NCBI RefSeq assembly: GCF_003691365.1
Contig: NZ_CP033087.1
Coordinates: forward strand, 62,001 to 126,000
DNA: 64,000 bases
Source of the DNA: Commensalibacter melissae
GTDB lineage: Bacteria > Pseudomonadota > Alphaproteobacteria > Acetobacterales > Acetobacteraceae
Direction of reading: 5' to 3'
Shown: one piece after another, positions 54,561 to 63,657 of the stretch
How positions within the stretch are numbered: the first letter of the stretch is position 1
Layout: every line of letters starts with the position of its first letter
Made by a program: the position numbers and the translations under genes
Notes under the pieces: model-generated
Told to the model about the DNA's origin: nothing
Databases searched by the model: none
Seen by the model: only the letters and a program-made list of their open reading frames with translations

Positions 54561-55178
54561 TCATTGAATTTGTTTGATTGACGGTAAATTCCATTTAAAT
54601 TTTAAAGATAACAAGCGAATTGCACTACAGATTATAATGGCAAACCATGGAGCAAAGGTGGGACTGATAATATTCTTGTCCCCCATAATTTGGACAATGG
54701 CTCCGCCAATGGCGGCAGAGGCATAAATTTCCTTGGTTAATACGGATGGAATCAGGGCGGTTAATGTATCACGCAATATTCCTCCACCGATGGCCGTAAG
54801 TGTTCCAAGAAAAATACTTATTTCGCAATTTCCGGTAAAAACAAACGCTTTATGGGCGCCAAACGAAGCAAAAAAACCCAATCCGATAGCATCAAAAAAC
54901 AGAGTTGGATGATTGAGATGTAAAAGTAATTTTTGGAAAAAGGCAGCCAGGAAAACTGAAGTCAAGACAATAACGAGATATTCCAGATTCATCATCCCCG
55001 CTAAAGGAAAAGAACCGATACAGATATCCCTTACAATTCCTCCACCACAGGCTGTGACAAAGGCAATGCAAAAAACGCCAAAGATGTCCAGATTACGATT
55101 AATGGCTGCCAGAGCTCCACTGATGGCGAAAGCAAATGTTCCGATTAAATCAACATAATGGAAAAAAGTATGACTCAT
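54561..55178 (-). CDS. Trimeric intracellular cation (TRIC) channel family protein, YadS-like
   Basis: This 205-residue inner-membrane protein has about seven hydrophobic helices arranged as two repeats, each with the family glycine motif: GTFAFAISGALAAINRNLDIFGV with GGGIVRDICIG, and the second repeat with AIGGGILRDTLTALIP. This is the UPF0126/TRIC group; bacterial members are cation channels, and related proteins have been linked to glycine transport. The physiological substrate here is unknown. It is 29 bases from the ribokinase gene on the same strand. Confidence 0.88.
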   Translation of the reverse strand: MSHTFFHYVDLIGTFAFAISGALAAINRNLDIFGVFCIAFVTACGGGIVRDICIGSFPLAGMMNLEYLVIVLTSVFLAAFFQKLLLHLNHPTLFFDAIGLGFFASFGAHKAFVFTGNCEISIFLGTLTAIGGGILRDTLTALIPSVLTKEIYASAAIGGAIVQIMGDKNIISPTFAPWFAIIICSAIRLLSLKFKWNLPSIKQIQ

Positions 55179-55207
55179 AGGAACATGTTCCCTGGGGATA
55201 TGAAATG

Positions 55208-56095
55208 TTAATGAAATTGAAAGGCGGTTAATTCTTTCAGTGTGGGCATACCATTTTGGGCCCCAGTGCGTGTAACCGAAAGTGCAGAAGCTTGCAAGGC
55301 TTTTTCAATCGCTTTTTCATATCCCAAATGAAGAAAACAGCAAAAGGCGCCACAAAATGTATCACCTGCCCCTGTTGTATCGACGGTTGGTACGGTATAG
55401 GCGGGGATATGTTGAATCTGTTTTTCTTTATTTTTAAAAAGTATTCCGCTGCGACCCCATGTCATGATAATGGGTGTAGAGCTATGCAGGATAATATCTT
55501 CGTAAGTTTCTGATCCATTATGTCGAAAGGCTTTTATCTCATGTTCGTTCGGTAAAAGATAACTGATTTTTGGAATGATATCTGCAGGAAGCTGTCGTGA
55601 GGGTGCAGGATTAACAACAATTATTTTTTTTAATCGATATGCAATCTCAATGGCTTCAATCTGCGTTTCCAAAGGGATTTCCTGCTGTAAAAGAATAATA
55701 TCATGGTATTTGATGAGAGATTCAGCATTGAGAATATCCTGGGCTGATAGACTTTCATTGGCTCCTTCTGTAACAATAATTGTATTATCTGTATTTGTAT
55801 GCATTATTAATGCGGTTGCAGTAGGACTTTGTTTGCAGGTTTTTATAGGTGTAATGTTGACATGATATTTTTTAAGGTTTTCTATTAGCATTTGACCAAA
55901 ATGGTCATTTCCGATTGCACCCAATATTGTAACTGATGCCCCCAGTTTTGCTGCTGCTATTGCCTGATTATTCCCCTTTCCACCACAATGAATCTGTAAG
56001 GGGCCGCCGATCAGGGTTTCTCCAGTTTCAGGGAAATGATCAACAGAAGTTTCGAGGTCAGTATTTAAACTACCAATAACCAGAATATTATTCAT
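55208..56095 (-). CDS. rbsK: Ribokinase
   Basis: This PfkB-family kinase phosphorylates ribose to ribose-5-phosphate. The 295-residue protein has the N-terminal di-glycine motif CGGKGNNQAIAAAKLGA, substrate segment GSLNTDLETSVDHFPETGETL and the C-terminal catalytic motif TVDTTGAGDTFCGAF with the base Asp near residue 245. Another pentose kinase of the family is possible, but the opening NILVIGSLNTDL is typical of RbsK. No ribose transporter is adjacent. Confidence 0.88.
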   Translation of the reverse strand: MNNILVIGSLNTDLETSVDHFPETGETLIGGPLQIHCGGKGNNQAIAAAKLGASVTILGAIGNDHFGQMLIENLKKYHVNITPIKTCKQSPTATALIMHTNTDNTIIVTEGANESLSAQDILNAESLIKYHDIILLQQEIPLETQIEAIEIAYRLKKIIVVNPAPSRQLPADIIPKISYLLPNEHEIKAFRHNGSETYEDIILHSSTPIIMTWGRSGILFKNKEKQIQHIPAYTVPTVDTTGAGDTFCGAFCCFLHLGYEKAIEKALQASALSVTRTGAQNGMPTLKELTAFQFH

Positions 56096-56343
56096 AAAAA
56101 AGCCTTATTGTCAGTTACAATATTTAAATAGATACTATAATTATTTTAAATGAAATAGATTGATAGAATTTATTTTTATATTTCTTTTAAAATATGGGTT
56201 ATAATAACCAGATATGAAAAATATTTAATCGCACATTGTGAAATTGCATGTTTGTATTAGATATTAAGGTAGCTTATTTCATAAAAAAGATTATAGATAG
56301 AGTATTAATTTACGTTAAACAGAAAGCAGAAAGGACGGCTTAA

Positions 56344-57714
56344 ATGGCTTATAAATCAGTTAATCCCTTTAACAATGAAACGGTGAAGACCTTTCAGGAA
56401 TTAACGGAGAATGAAGTAGCTGCTAAAATTGATGAAGCTCAAGCTGCTTACTTAAAATGGCGTAAGACAGATTTTGCTACTCGTCGTCAAGTGATGAAAA
56501 AAGCCGCATCAATTTTGCGTGATAAAAAGGCGGAATTTGCTCATTATGTTACCATGGAAATGGGAAAACTCATTGCAGAAGCGGAAGCGGAAGTTGATTT
56601 GACTGCAGACATTTTTGATTACTATGCAGAAAATGCCGAAAAATTTCTTGCACCAAAAACCTTACATCCAAAAGATGGTCACAAGGCCTATGTTGAATAT
56701 GACCCAATAGGTATCATTTTCTGTGTTGAACCATGGAATTTCCCTTATTATCAACTTGTTCGTGTTGTTGCAACGAATTTGATGGCTGGAAATGTGGTAA
56801 TGGTCAAACATGCTTCCATTGTTCCACAATGTGCGGGTGCTTTTGAAAAATTGATGCTTGATGCTGGTGCACCAAAAGGTGTTTATACCAATCTTTATGT
56901 ATTATCTCAGCATACCGACAAAATCATTTCCGATCGTCGTGTCCGTGGTGTTGCGCTTACGGGAAGTGAAAAGGCAGGAAGTATTGTCGCTGGCAAAGCC
57001 GGTGAAAATCTTAAGAAATCCACCCTTGAACTGGGTGGCAGTGATGCATTTATTGTTCTTGAAGATGCCGACCTGGATTCAGCATGCAAATGGGGTCTTT
57101 GGGGTCGTATGAATAATACGGGACAATGTTGTGTTGCCGCTAAACGTTTCATTGTTGTTGAATCTGTTGCAGATGAATATCTGAAACGTCTTACAGACTG
57201 TTTTTCTAAACTGAAAATGGGTGATCCAATGGATCGTAGCACGACATTGGGTCCATTATCCAGTGAGGCAGCTGCACAGGAAATTGCAGATATGACAGCC
57301 GAAGCTGTCAAACATGGTGCCAAGGCTGTGATTGGTGGTAAACGTCCAAATCGTTCAGGCGCTTTTATGGAGGCGACCATTTTGACCGATATTACCAAGC
57401 AAAATCCAGTATTCTATAAAGAATTTTTTGGACCAGTTGTTATGTTCTTCCGTGTTCCAGATGAAAAAGCGGCAATTGAGTTGGCCAATGATTCAGATTT
57501 TGGTTTGGGTGGAACCGTATTTTCAAGAGATGTTGAGCGTGCAAAGCGGGTTGCAAAGGAAATTGATACCGGCATGGTCTTTATCAACCGTCCTACCTGG
57601 ACAGCGCCAGATCTTCCATTTGGCGGTGTGAAACATTCTGGATATGGTCGTGAATTGTCTGATGAGGGAATTTTTGAATTCCTTAATCATAAATTAATTT
57701 ATATCGAGAAATAA
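56344..57714 (+). CDS. NAD(P)-dependent aldehyde dehydrogenase, succinate-semialdehyde type
   Basis: This 456-residue aldehyde dehydrogenase resembles the Sad/YneI group that oxidises succinate semialdehyde to succinate. Visible residues are the cofactor segment VEPWNFPYYQ, VALTGSEKAG, the catalytic Glu in LELGGSDAF and the catalytic Cys in NTGQCCVAAKRF, with PFGGVKHSGYGRE near the C-terminus. AAGGA lies upstream of the start. It is monocistronic with its own terminator. Substrate is inferred from family only. Confidence 0.9.
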   Translation: MAYKSVNPFNNETVKTFQELTENEVAAKIDEAQAAYLKWRKTDFATRRQVMKKAASILRDKKAEFAHYVTMEMGKLIAEAEAEVDLTADIFDYYAENAEKFLAPKTLHPKDGHKAYVEYDPIGIIFCVEPWNFPYYQLVRVVATNLMAGNVVMVKHASIVPQCAGAFEKLMLDAGAPKGVYTNLYVLSQHTDKIISDRRVRGVALTGSEKAGSIVAGKAGENLKKSTLELGGSDAFIVLEDADLDSACKWGLWGRMNNTGQCCVAAKRFIVVESVADEYLKRLTDCFSKLKMGDPMDRSTTLGPLSSEAAAQEIADMTAEAVKHGAKAVIGGKRPNRSGAFMEATILTDITKQNPVFYKEFFGPVVMFFRVPDEKAAIELANDSDFGLGGTVFSRDVERAKRVAKEIDTGMVFINRPTWTAPDLPFGGVKHSGYGRELSDEGIFEFLNHKLIYIEK

Positions 57715-57758
57715 TTTCATTTTTACTATATTTATAAAGTGAATTTGGATTAAAAGAG

Positions 57759-57788
57759 GGATTCATTATATTTAATGAATCCTTTTTT
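57759..57788 (+). terminator. Intrinsic terminator after the aldehyde dehydrogenase gene
   Basis: A ten-pair stem (57759-57768 with 57773-57782), a TATT loop and six T residues form a clear terminator. It sits only 19 bases before the methyltransferase start, so that gene needs its own promoter or readthrough. Confidence 0.8.
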
Positions 57789-57806
57789 ATTTCAGGTCAA
57801 GAATTT

Positions 57807-58787
57807 ATGGAACCTTTTATTGCATTACGTCGTGAACGTTTAAATAGAGGAATTCGATTTGCACATGCACGATGTTTGGAAATCGGTGCATTGATTGATC
57901 CAGTTTTATGTCGAGAAAATGGAAATGTTTTTTACGCAGATCATTTGTCGACGGAAGAGCTGAAAGAGCAGTTTGCCTGGAATACCAATTTTGATTCTCG
58001 TCAATTGGTAGAGATTGATTATATCTGGAAAAAAGAATGTGCTTTGAAGAAGTGTGTGGATGGTCAGTTTGATTATGTAATAGCATCTCATGTTGCAGAA
58101 CATGTCCCAGACTTGATTGGATGGATTGAGGAAATACGACAAATTTTAAAACCTGATGGACAATTACGTTTGGTTTTGCCAGATGGTCGTTATTCTTTTG
58201 ATATGAAAAGGCAGCCTACCCGGTTGGCTGATTTACTCGCTGCCTGGTTAAAGAAATCTACATACCCTGAAACACACCTGGTGTTGGACTTTGCATTGAA
58301 CAAAATTAATGATAAAGATATTCCAAGAATTCATGCAGAATATGGATTATATCCTGATATAGAAAATCTGGAAAGCCAAATCCCGTTTTCTGAGGTTCTT
58401 GAATGGGGGGAAAGAACACTAATACCTGATCATTATGAAGATATTCATTGTTGGGTTTTGCATTTAGGTTTGTTTGCGAAACTGATGATGAATTTGGCTG
58501 AACATGGACTTATAAAAATGGCTTGTGAGGAATGGTTTGATATTGATCCATCAAAGCTGAGTTATGAATTTACGGTTTTTCTTGTATCGGAAAAAAATAG
58601 GGAAAAATGTGTTGAAAGCTGGAAAGAGGTTTATGAAAAGACCCGAAATTCACCCTATCAATTCAGTTTTGCCCAACATTTGAAACAGGAAAATACAAAA
58701 TTGAAACAGGAACTGACGGCCATACAGAATTCTTTCTGTTGGCGTGTGACGTCCCCTTTGCGTCAATTAGTCAAACTGTTTAAATGA
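57807..58787 (+). CDS. SAM-dependent methyltransferase (class I), glycan-associated type
   Basis: This 326-residue protein has a class I methyltransferase fold: LEIGALIDPVL as the SAM glycine-rich loop region, FDYVIASHVAEHVPDLIGWIEEIRQILKPDGQLRLVLPD as motifs for the acidic and beta-4/beta-5 strands. The C-terminal end (LKQELTAIQNSFCWRVTSPLRQLVKLF) has the coiled-coil plus WRVTSPLR tail common in glycosyltransferases and methyltransferases of polysaccharide clusters. The convergent neighbour is UDP-glucose dehydrogenase, also a glycan gene. The two genes overlap by eight bases at their ends. The exact substrate is unknown. Confidence 0.82.
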   Translation: MEPFIALRRERLNRGIRFAHARCLEIGALIDPVLCRENGNVFYADHLSTEELKEQFAWNTNFDSRQLVEIDYIWKKECALKKCVDGQFDYVIASHVAEHVPDLIGWIEEIRQILKPDGQLRLVLPDGRYSFDMKRQPTRLADLLAAWLKKSTYPETHLVLDFALNKINDKDIPRIHAEYGLYPDIENLESQIPFSEVLEWGERTLIPDHYEDIHCWVLHLGLFAKLMMNLAEHGLIKMACEEWFDIDPSKLSYEFTVFLVSEKNREKCVESWKEVYEKTRNSPYQFSFAQHLKQENTKLKQELTAIQNSFCWRVTSPLRQLVKLFK

Positions 58788-60126
58788 TAAATTTTTCTTT
58801 CAGGGGTCGACCAATTGAATAATAATGAATATTTTCACTTTTCATCACTTTGGGATCGTAAATATTTCTGAAGTCGATTACCAGTGGGTTTTTCATCCAG
58901 TTTTTCAGGGTTTTGGGTGTCAAAGAACGGAATTCATTCCATTCTGTCAGGATAATCAAGGCGTCAGCCTGGTTGGCTGCATCGTTAATTCTATCAAAAT
59001 ATTGAACTGTATTAGGTAATAAGGGTTTTGCCTTTTCATTTCCAACAGGGTCAAAAACTTTTATCTGGGCACCCTCTTCAACCAAACGGTGAATAATGGG
59101 AATAGATGGGGATTCCCGCATATCATCTGTATTTGGTTTAAAGGTAAGTCCCAGAATGGTAATGGTTTTATTGTGAACATTACCATCACATAATTGAATA
59201 ATTCTTCCACTTATGTTTGCTTTTCTGGCATCATTAGCTTGTGCGGTTGCCTCTACCAGCCGTGAGGGCGTGCCTGCTTCTTGGGCGATGCGAATTAGGG
59301 CAAGAGTGTCTTTCGGGAAACAGGATCCGCCATAACCTGGGCCTGGCCGTAAAAAATATTTGCCGATTCTGCTGTCTAATCCAATAGCATTGGCAATTTC
59401 CTCTATATTTCCTCCAACTTGTTCACAAAGATCAGCAAGCTCGTTAATATATGAAAGTTTCATCGCTAAAAAACAATTTGAGGCATATTTTGCCAGTTCA
59501 GCACTTTCCAAATTGGTAAACAAAATTGGTGTTTCTTTTTGAAATAAGGGTTGGTAAAGTCGACTCATGATTTCTTGGGCTTTTTGTGCGCGATCTTTTC
59601 TGTCTTTTTCAATACCGATAATGATACGGTCAGGTGTCATGAAATCTTGAATGGCCTCGCCCTCGCGAAGAAATTCAGGATTGGAGGCGACATCAAAATC
59701 AAGAGATGGATTTTCCTTACGAATGATTTGCGCAATCCGTCGGCTTGTACCAACCGGGACTGTTGATTTGGTAACGATAATTGCATATTCTTTTAGATGT
59801 TTTGCAATTTCCAAGGCTGCTTGATGGACATAAGTCATGTCGGCATGTCCATCACCGTTACGTGGGGGTGTACCCACGGCAATAAAAATGGCCTTACAAT
59901 CAGGAATAGCCTCTTTAATCGTTTCAAAAAACTGTAACCGATTGGCTTTGATATTATTCTGAACCAAAAGATCCAAACCAGGTTCATAGATAGGAATATT
60001 TCCTTGCTTTAACGCATTTAACCGGTTGGGATCCTTTTCCACGACAGCGACATCAAGTCCGAATTCTGCAAAACAAGCAGCAGAAACAAGACCAACATAT
60101 CCTCCACCAATCATTGCTATACGCAC
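58780..60126 (-). CDS. ugd: UDP-glucose 6-dehydrogenase
   Basis: This enzyme oxidises UDP-glucose twice to UDP-glucuronate, a precursor for surface polysaccharides. I choose the GTG at 60126 (VRIAMIGGGYVGLVSAACFAEFG) because AAGGA lies seven bases upstream; an ATG at 60150 is in frame but has no such site. The 448-residue protein has the Rossmann motif at the start, the TKSTVPVGTS segment and the catalytic cysteine in GPGYGGSCFPKDTLAL near residue 267, followed by the FKPNTDDMRESPS motif. Confidence 0.94.
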   Translation of the reverse strand: MRIAMIGGGYVGLVSAACFAEFGLDVAVVEKDPNRLNALKQGNIPIYEPGLDLLVQNNIKANRLQFFETIKEAIPDCKAIFIAVGTPPRNGDGHADMTYVHQAALEIAKHLKEYAIIVTKSTVPVGTSRRIAQIIRKENPSLDFDVASNPEFLREGEAIQDFMTPDRIIIGIEKDRKDRAQKAQEIMSRLYQPLFQKETPILFTNLESAELAKYASNCFLAMKLSYINELADLCEQVGGNIEEIANAIGLDSRIGKYFLRPGPGYGGSCFPKDTLALIRIAQEAGTPSRLVEATAQANDARKANISGRIIQLCDGNVHNKTITILGLTFKPNTDDMRESPSIPIIHRLVEEGAQIKVFDPVGNEKAKPLLPNTVQYFDRINDAANQADALIILTEWNEFRSLTPKTLKNWMKNPLVIDFRNIYDPKVMKSENIHYYSIGRPLKEKFII

Positions 60127-60150
60127 AGAACATTCCTTATTTTTAATCAA

Positions 60151-60518
60151 GATATTGCCAGTTTTATAGATTATTAAATTAAGTTAATTTAAAAATTAAA
60201 AAAATAAAAATTTTAAAAATATTGAAACAAGTTCATTATAAAGGGTAATGAAGAGGTTTAGTGGTATATAGACAATAGATATATTCAATATTGATGGGAA
60301 TAATAATTAGATTCTAAGGGTGGATTGTTCTTGGGAAGAGGATGATGTTTAAAATGTTTGATCTATATAAAATGTTTAAAAATAAAAGATGTTTATATGC
60401 TTAAATATAAATATTAGAAAATAATAGAATTATAGGATAAAACTTGTAATCAATATTATTGAACAACTTCTCAATTCGTTAGCTAATAATGTTGTGATGA
60501 GTTTAACCGGGAATTAAG
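60151..60518. other. AT-rich spacer between ugd and mlaE
   Basis: This roughly 370-base gap between divergent genes holds both promoters. It is made almost wholly of A/T runs; I see no RNA gene, hairpin or credible small reading frame. Confidence 0.5.
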
Positions 60519-61313
60519 ATGTATCAATTGAAACGTCCGTGGATTTGGATTGCTTTGTTAGGTCGTATGGCTTTAAACGGTGTTCGGGAAACGGGTACCC
60601 TTGCATTGTTTGCATTAAGCGGATTTATAAATATTTTTTATCCTCCATTTTATTGGCGCATTTTTTTGGGATCTTTACTTGATATAGGTTATTTGTCTTT
60701 ACCTGTTGTTGCTTTAACTGCATTATTTTCTGGAGGTGTTATCGCGTTACAATCCTATACTGGTATGTCCCAGTATCATGTAAATAGCGCGATTGCCAAT
60801 ATTGTTGTGTTGGCTGTCACTCGTGAGCTTGGGCCCGTTTTGGCAGGATTGATGGTTGCGGGACGGGTGGGGGCAGCCATGGCCGCGGAAATTGGAACAA
60901 TGCAGGTGACGAACCAGATTGATGCGCTCAAAACCTTATCAACCAATCCTATCAAATATCTTGTCACTCCCCGTTTGCTAGCTGCTACGCTTGCTTTACC
61001 ATTTCTGGTTTTGATTGCTGATATCCTGGGGGTGCTGGGTGGTTTTACTGTTTCGGTCATTAAATTGGGTTTTTCGCCCCAGGGTTATATTGCGGCGACC
61101 ATGAATGCCGTGAAACCTATTGATGTTACAATTGGTTTGGTGAAAGCGGCGGTTTTTGGATTTCTTATTGCCTTGATGGGATGTTATCATGGATATCGTA
61201 GCCGTGGGGGCGCACAAGGGGTTGGTGCAGCGACGACCTCTGCTGTTGTTGCCGCCTCTATTTTATTGCTAGTATTTGACTATTTGTTAACGGATATCTT
61301 TTTTGCAAAATGA
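60519..61313 (+). CDS. mlaE: Lipid-transport ABC permease MlaE
   Basis: MlaE is the inner-membrane permease of the Mla system, which moves phospholipids between membranes to maintain outer-membrane asymmetry. The 264-residue protein has about five membrane helices and the family segments SGGVIALQSYTGMSQYHVNSA, TRELGPVLAGLMVAGRVGAAMAAEIGTMQVTNQIDAL and GCYHGYRSRGGAQGVGAATTSAVV. It overlaps mlaF by four bases. mlaD, usually next, is not in the window. Confidence 0.93.
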   Translation: MYQLKRPWIWIALLGRMALNGVRETGTLALFALSGFINIFYPPFYWRIFLGSLLDIGYLSLPVVALTALFSGGVIALQSYTGMSQYHVNSAIANIVVLAVTRELGPVLAGLMVAGRVGAAMAAEIGTMQVTNQIDALKTLSTNPIKYLVTPRLLAATLALPFLVLIADILGVLGGFTVSVIKLGFSPQGYIAATMNAVKPIDVTIGLVKAAVFGFLIALMGCYHGYRSRGGAQGVGAATTSAVVAASILLLVFDYLLTDIFFAK

Positions 61314-62104
61314 CCAAAACTTATCCCAAAATTCGTATACGTAATCTTTCCAAATCTTTTGGCAGCAACCATGTGTTACGTAACATTAATATGGATGTAA
61401 TGGAGGGAACTTCCTTTGTTATTATTGGTGGATCTGGAAGTGGAAAGTCTGTTTTGCTTCGCTGTATTTTGGGGTTAATGACACCAGATAGTGGTACGAT
61501 CGAAATTGATGGCAAAAATATTTTTGAATTGCCATATTCCGAGCAAGCAGAAAAATTACAGGAAATGGGTATGTTGTTTCAGAACTCTGCCTTGTTCGAT
61601 AGCTTGCCTATCTGGGAAAATGTTGCCTTTGCCCTTTTAAATGGACATCGTAAAAATCAGCCAAGAATTAGTCGTGCCCGGGCGAGGGAAAGGGCAAACA
61701 GGGTTTTGGAACTTGTTGGTCTGGATGCAGATAATATTGGCGATTTATATCCCAGTGAGTTATCTGGTGGGATGCAGAAACGGGTTGGCTTGGCACGTGC
61801 GATTGCTTCAAAACCGGAAATTATCTTTTTTGATGAACCGACCACAGGGTTGGATCCTATCATGGGAGCAATAATTGATAACTTGATTGTTGATTGCGTT
61901 AAGAAGCTGGGTTCTACAACAATTGCCATTACCCATGATATGGCTTCTGCCCAGCGGATCGGGGATCAGGTTGCCATGTTGTATAAAGGGGAGCTGATTT
62001 GGCAGGGTGAAGCTGGTAAACTTATGCAGAGTGAGAATCCCTACGTGCATCAATTTACACATGGTCTTTATGCAGGTCCTATTAAAATGGAAATGAAAGT
62101 ATAA
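61310..62104 (+). CDS. mlaF: Lipid-transport ABC ATP-binding protein MlaF
   Basis: MlaF is the ATPase partner of MlaE. The 264-residue protein has Walker A GGSGSGKSVLLRCILGL near 41, the Q-loop MGMLFQNSALFDSLPIWENVAF, signature LSGGMQKRVGLARAIA, Walker B IIFFDEPTTGLDPI and His loop ITHDMASAQRIGDQVAMLYKG. It begins inside the mlaE stop (ATGA overlap) and is followed nine bases later by radA. Confidence 0.93.
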   Translation: MTKTYPKIRIRNLSKSFGSNHVLRNINMDVMEGTSFVIIGGSGSGKSVLLRCILGLMTPDSGTIEIDGKNIFELPYSEQAEKLQEMGMLFQNSALFDSLPIWENVAFALLNGHRKNQPRISRARARERANRVLELVGLDADNIGDLYPSELSGGMQKRVGLARAIASKPEIIFFDEPTTGLDPIMGAIIDNLIVDCVKKLGSTTIAITHDMASAQRIGDQVAMLYKGELIWQGEAGKLMQSENPYVHQFTHGLYAGPIKMEMKV

Positions 62105-62113
62105 GAGGACGTT

Positions 62114-63499
62114 TTGGCGAAAAAGCCGGTTAAAATGTTTGTCTGTCAAAGTTGTGGCGCTATTTATCATAAATGGGCTGGACGATGTGAGGCTTGTGGT
62201 GAATGGAATACAATTAGCGAGGAAACCAGGGATACAAGTCCGATTTCTGTACTGGGACATGCAGGCAGGATGATTCAGTTTACAGGGCTGGATGGTGAGA
62301 TTTCACCTCCTGATCGTCAGTCCATTGGTGTTTCTGAATTTGATCGTGTTCTGGGTGGAGGTCTTGTCCAATCTTCAGTTACATTGGTAGGAGGAGATCC
62401 TGGCATTGGAAAGTCAACTTTATTGTTGCAGGCTGCTTGTGCTTTATCAAGACAGGGACAATCCGTTTTATATATTTCAGGAGAGGAGTCTGTTAACCAG
62501 ATAAGAATGCGTGCCAATCGGTTAGGGTTAGAGGATGCGGAACAAAGAAAAAACATACAACTGGCTGCCTGCATAAATGTTGCGGATATTCTTTCAACGC
62601 TGGAAAAAGAAAAAAATATAAGTCTCGTTATCATTGATTCTATTCAAACAATGTGGCTGGATACGGCGAATGGGGCCCCTGGGACGGTAAGTCAGGTTCG
62701 GGCTGCGGCTTTTGAATTGATTCGTATGGCAAAACAGAAAGAATTTGCATTGATTTTTGTGGGACATGTTACCAAGGAAGGTTCTATAGCGGGGCCGCGT
62801 GTCCTGGAACATATGGTTGATGCCGTATTATATTTTGAGGGGGATCGAGGACATCAATTTCGTATTTTACGGGCAGCAAAAAATCGATTTGGTGCAACAG
62901 ATGAAATTGGTGTTTTTTCAATGACAGGACAGGGTTTGGTAGAGGTGGCAAACCCATCTGCTTTATTCCTTGCAGAGCGACATGGTCATATAGCGGGGTC
63001 AGCCGTTTTTGCGGGTTTGGAGGGAACCCGTCCTGTTTTGTTGGAAGTGCAGGCCTTGTTGGCACCCAAATTTGGGGATTCAGCACCAAGACGTACAGTT
63101 ATTGGATGGGATAATGCACGCCTTAATATGTTGCTTGCTATTTTGGAGACACGTTGTTCGTTACGGTTTAACGGGGTGGATGTTTATTTAAATATGGCAG
63201 GCGGTTTGAGAATTACCGAACCTGCGGCGGATTTGGCCGTGGCAGCAGCTTTGGTTTCGGCTTTGACCCATCATTCCGCCTCTCCAGGTTCAGTGTATTT
63301 TGGTGAAATTGGTTTATCTGGAGAAATTCGACAGGTGCCACAAGCCGACTTACGCATGAAAGAGGCATTTAAGCTAGGTTTTGATGAAGTTGTTTTACCC
63401 AAGCGTATTGCACATGGAAATAACAAACTATCCGTCCCCAATGGATTACAGCTGATAGAATTAGGTCATATAAGTGATTTAGTGTCTCAATTCACATAA
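62114..63499 (+). CDS. radA: DNA repair protein RadA
   Basis: RadA is a RecA-like DnaB-type helicase that promotes branch migration during recombination and repair. The 461-residue protein has an N-terminal zinc finger (CQSCGAIYHKWAGRCEACG near 12-30), Walker A GGDPGIGKSTLL near 95, the RadA-specific KNRFG near 256 and a C-terminal Lon-protease-like domain (GGLRITEPAADLAVAAAL, GEIGLSGEIRQV). The start is a TTG with AGAGGA upstream. It may be transcribed with mlaEF. Confidence 0.94.
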   Translation: MAKKPVKMFVCQSCGAIYHKWAGRCEACGEWNTISEETRDTSPISVLGHAGRMIQFTGLDGEISPPDRQSIGVSEFDRVLGGGLVQSSVTLVGGDPGIGKSTLLLQAACALSRQGQSVLYISGEESVNQIRMRANRLGLEDAEQRKNIQLAACINVADILSTLEKEKNISLVIIDSIQTMWLDTANGAPGTVSQVRAAAFELIRMAKQKEFALIFVGHVTKEGSIAGPRVLEHMVDAVLYFEGDRGHQFRILRAAKNRFGATDEIGVFSMTGQGLVEVANPSALFLAERHGHIAGSAVFAGLEGTRPVLLEVQALLAPKFGDSAPRRTVIGWDNARLNMLLAILETRCSLRFNGVDVYLNMAGGLRITEPAADLAVAAALVSALTHHSASPGSVYFGEIGLSGEIRQVPQADLRMKEAFKLGFDEVVLPKRIAHGNNKLSVPNGLQLIELGHISDLVSQFT

Positions 63500-63657
63500 A
63501 ATTTATTACATTTGATTACTGAAATTTTTCTTTTAGATATATTTGTTAGAAATACAAAATTATCGTTATTTAATAGTTAATTAAATCAATTTTATAAAAA
63601 AAGATAATTTTTGATAATTATCTAAAAAATAAAATTATAGTCAGGAATTCAAAAATT

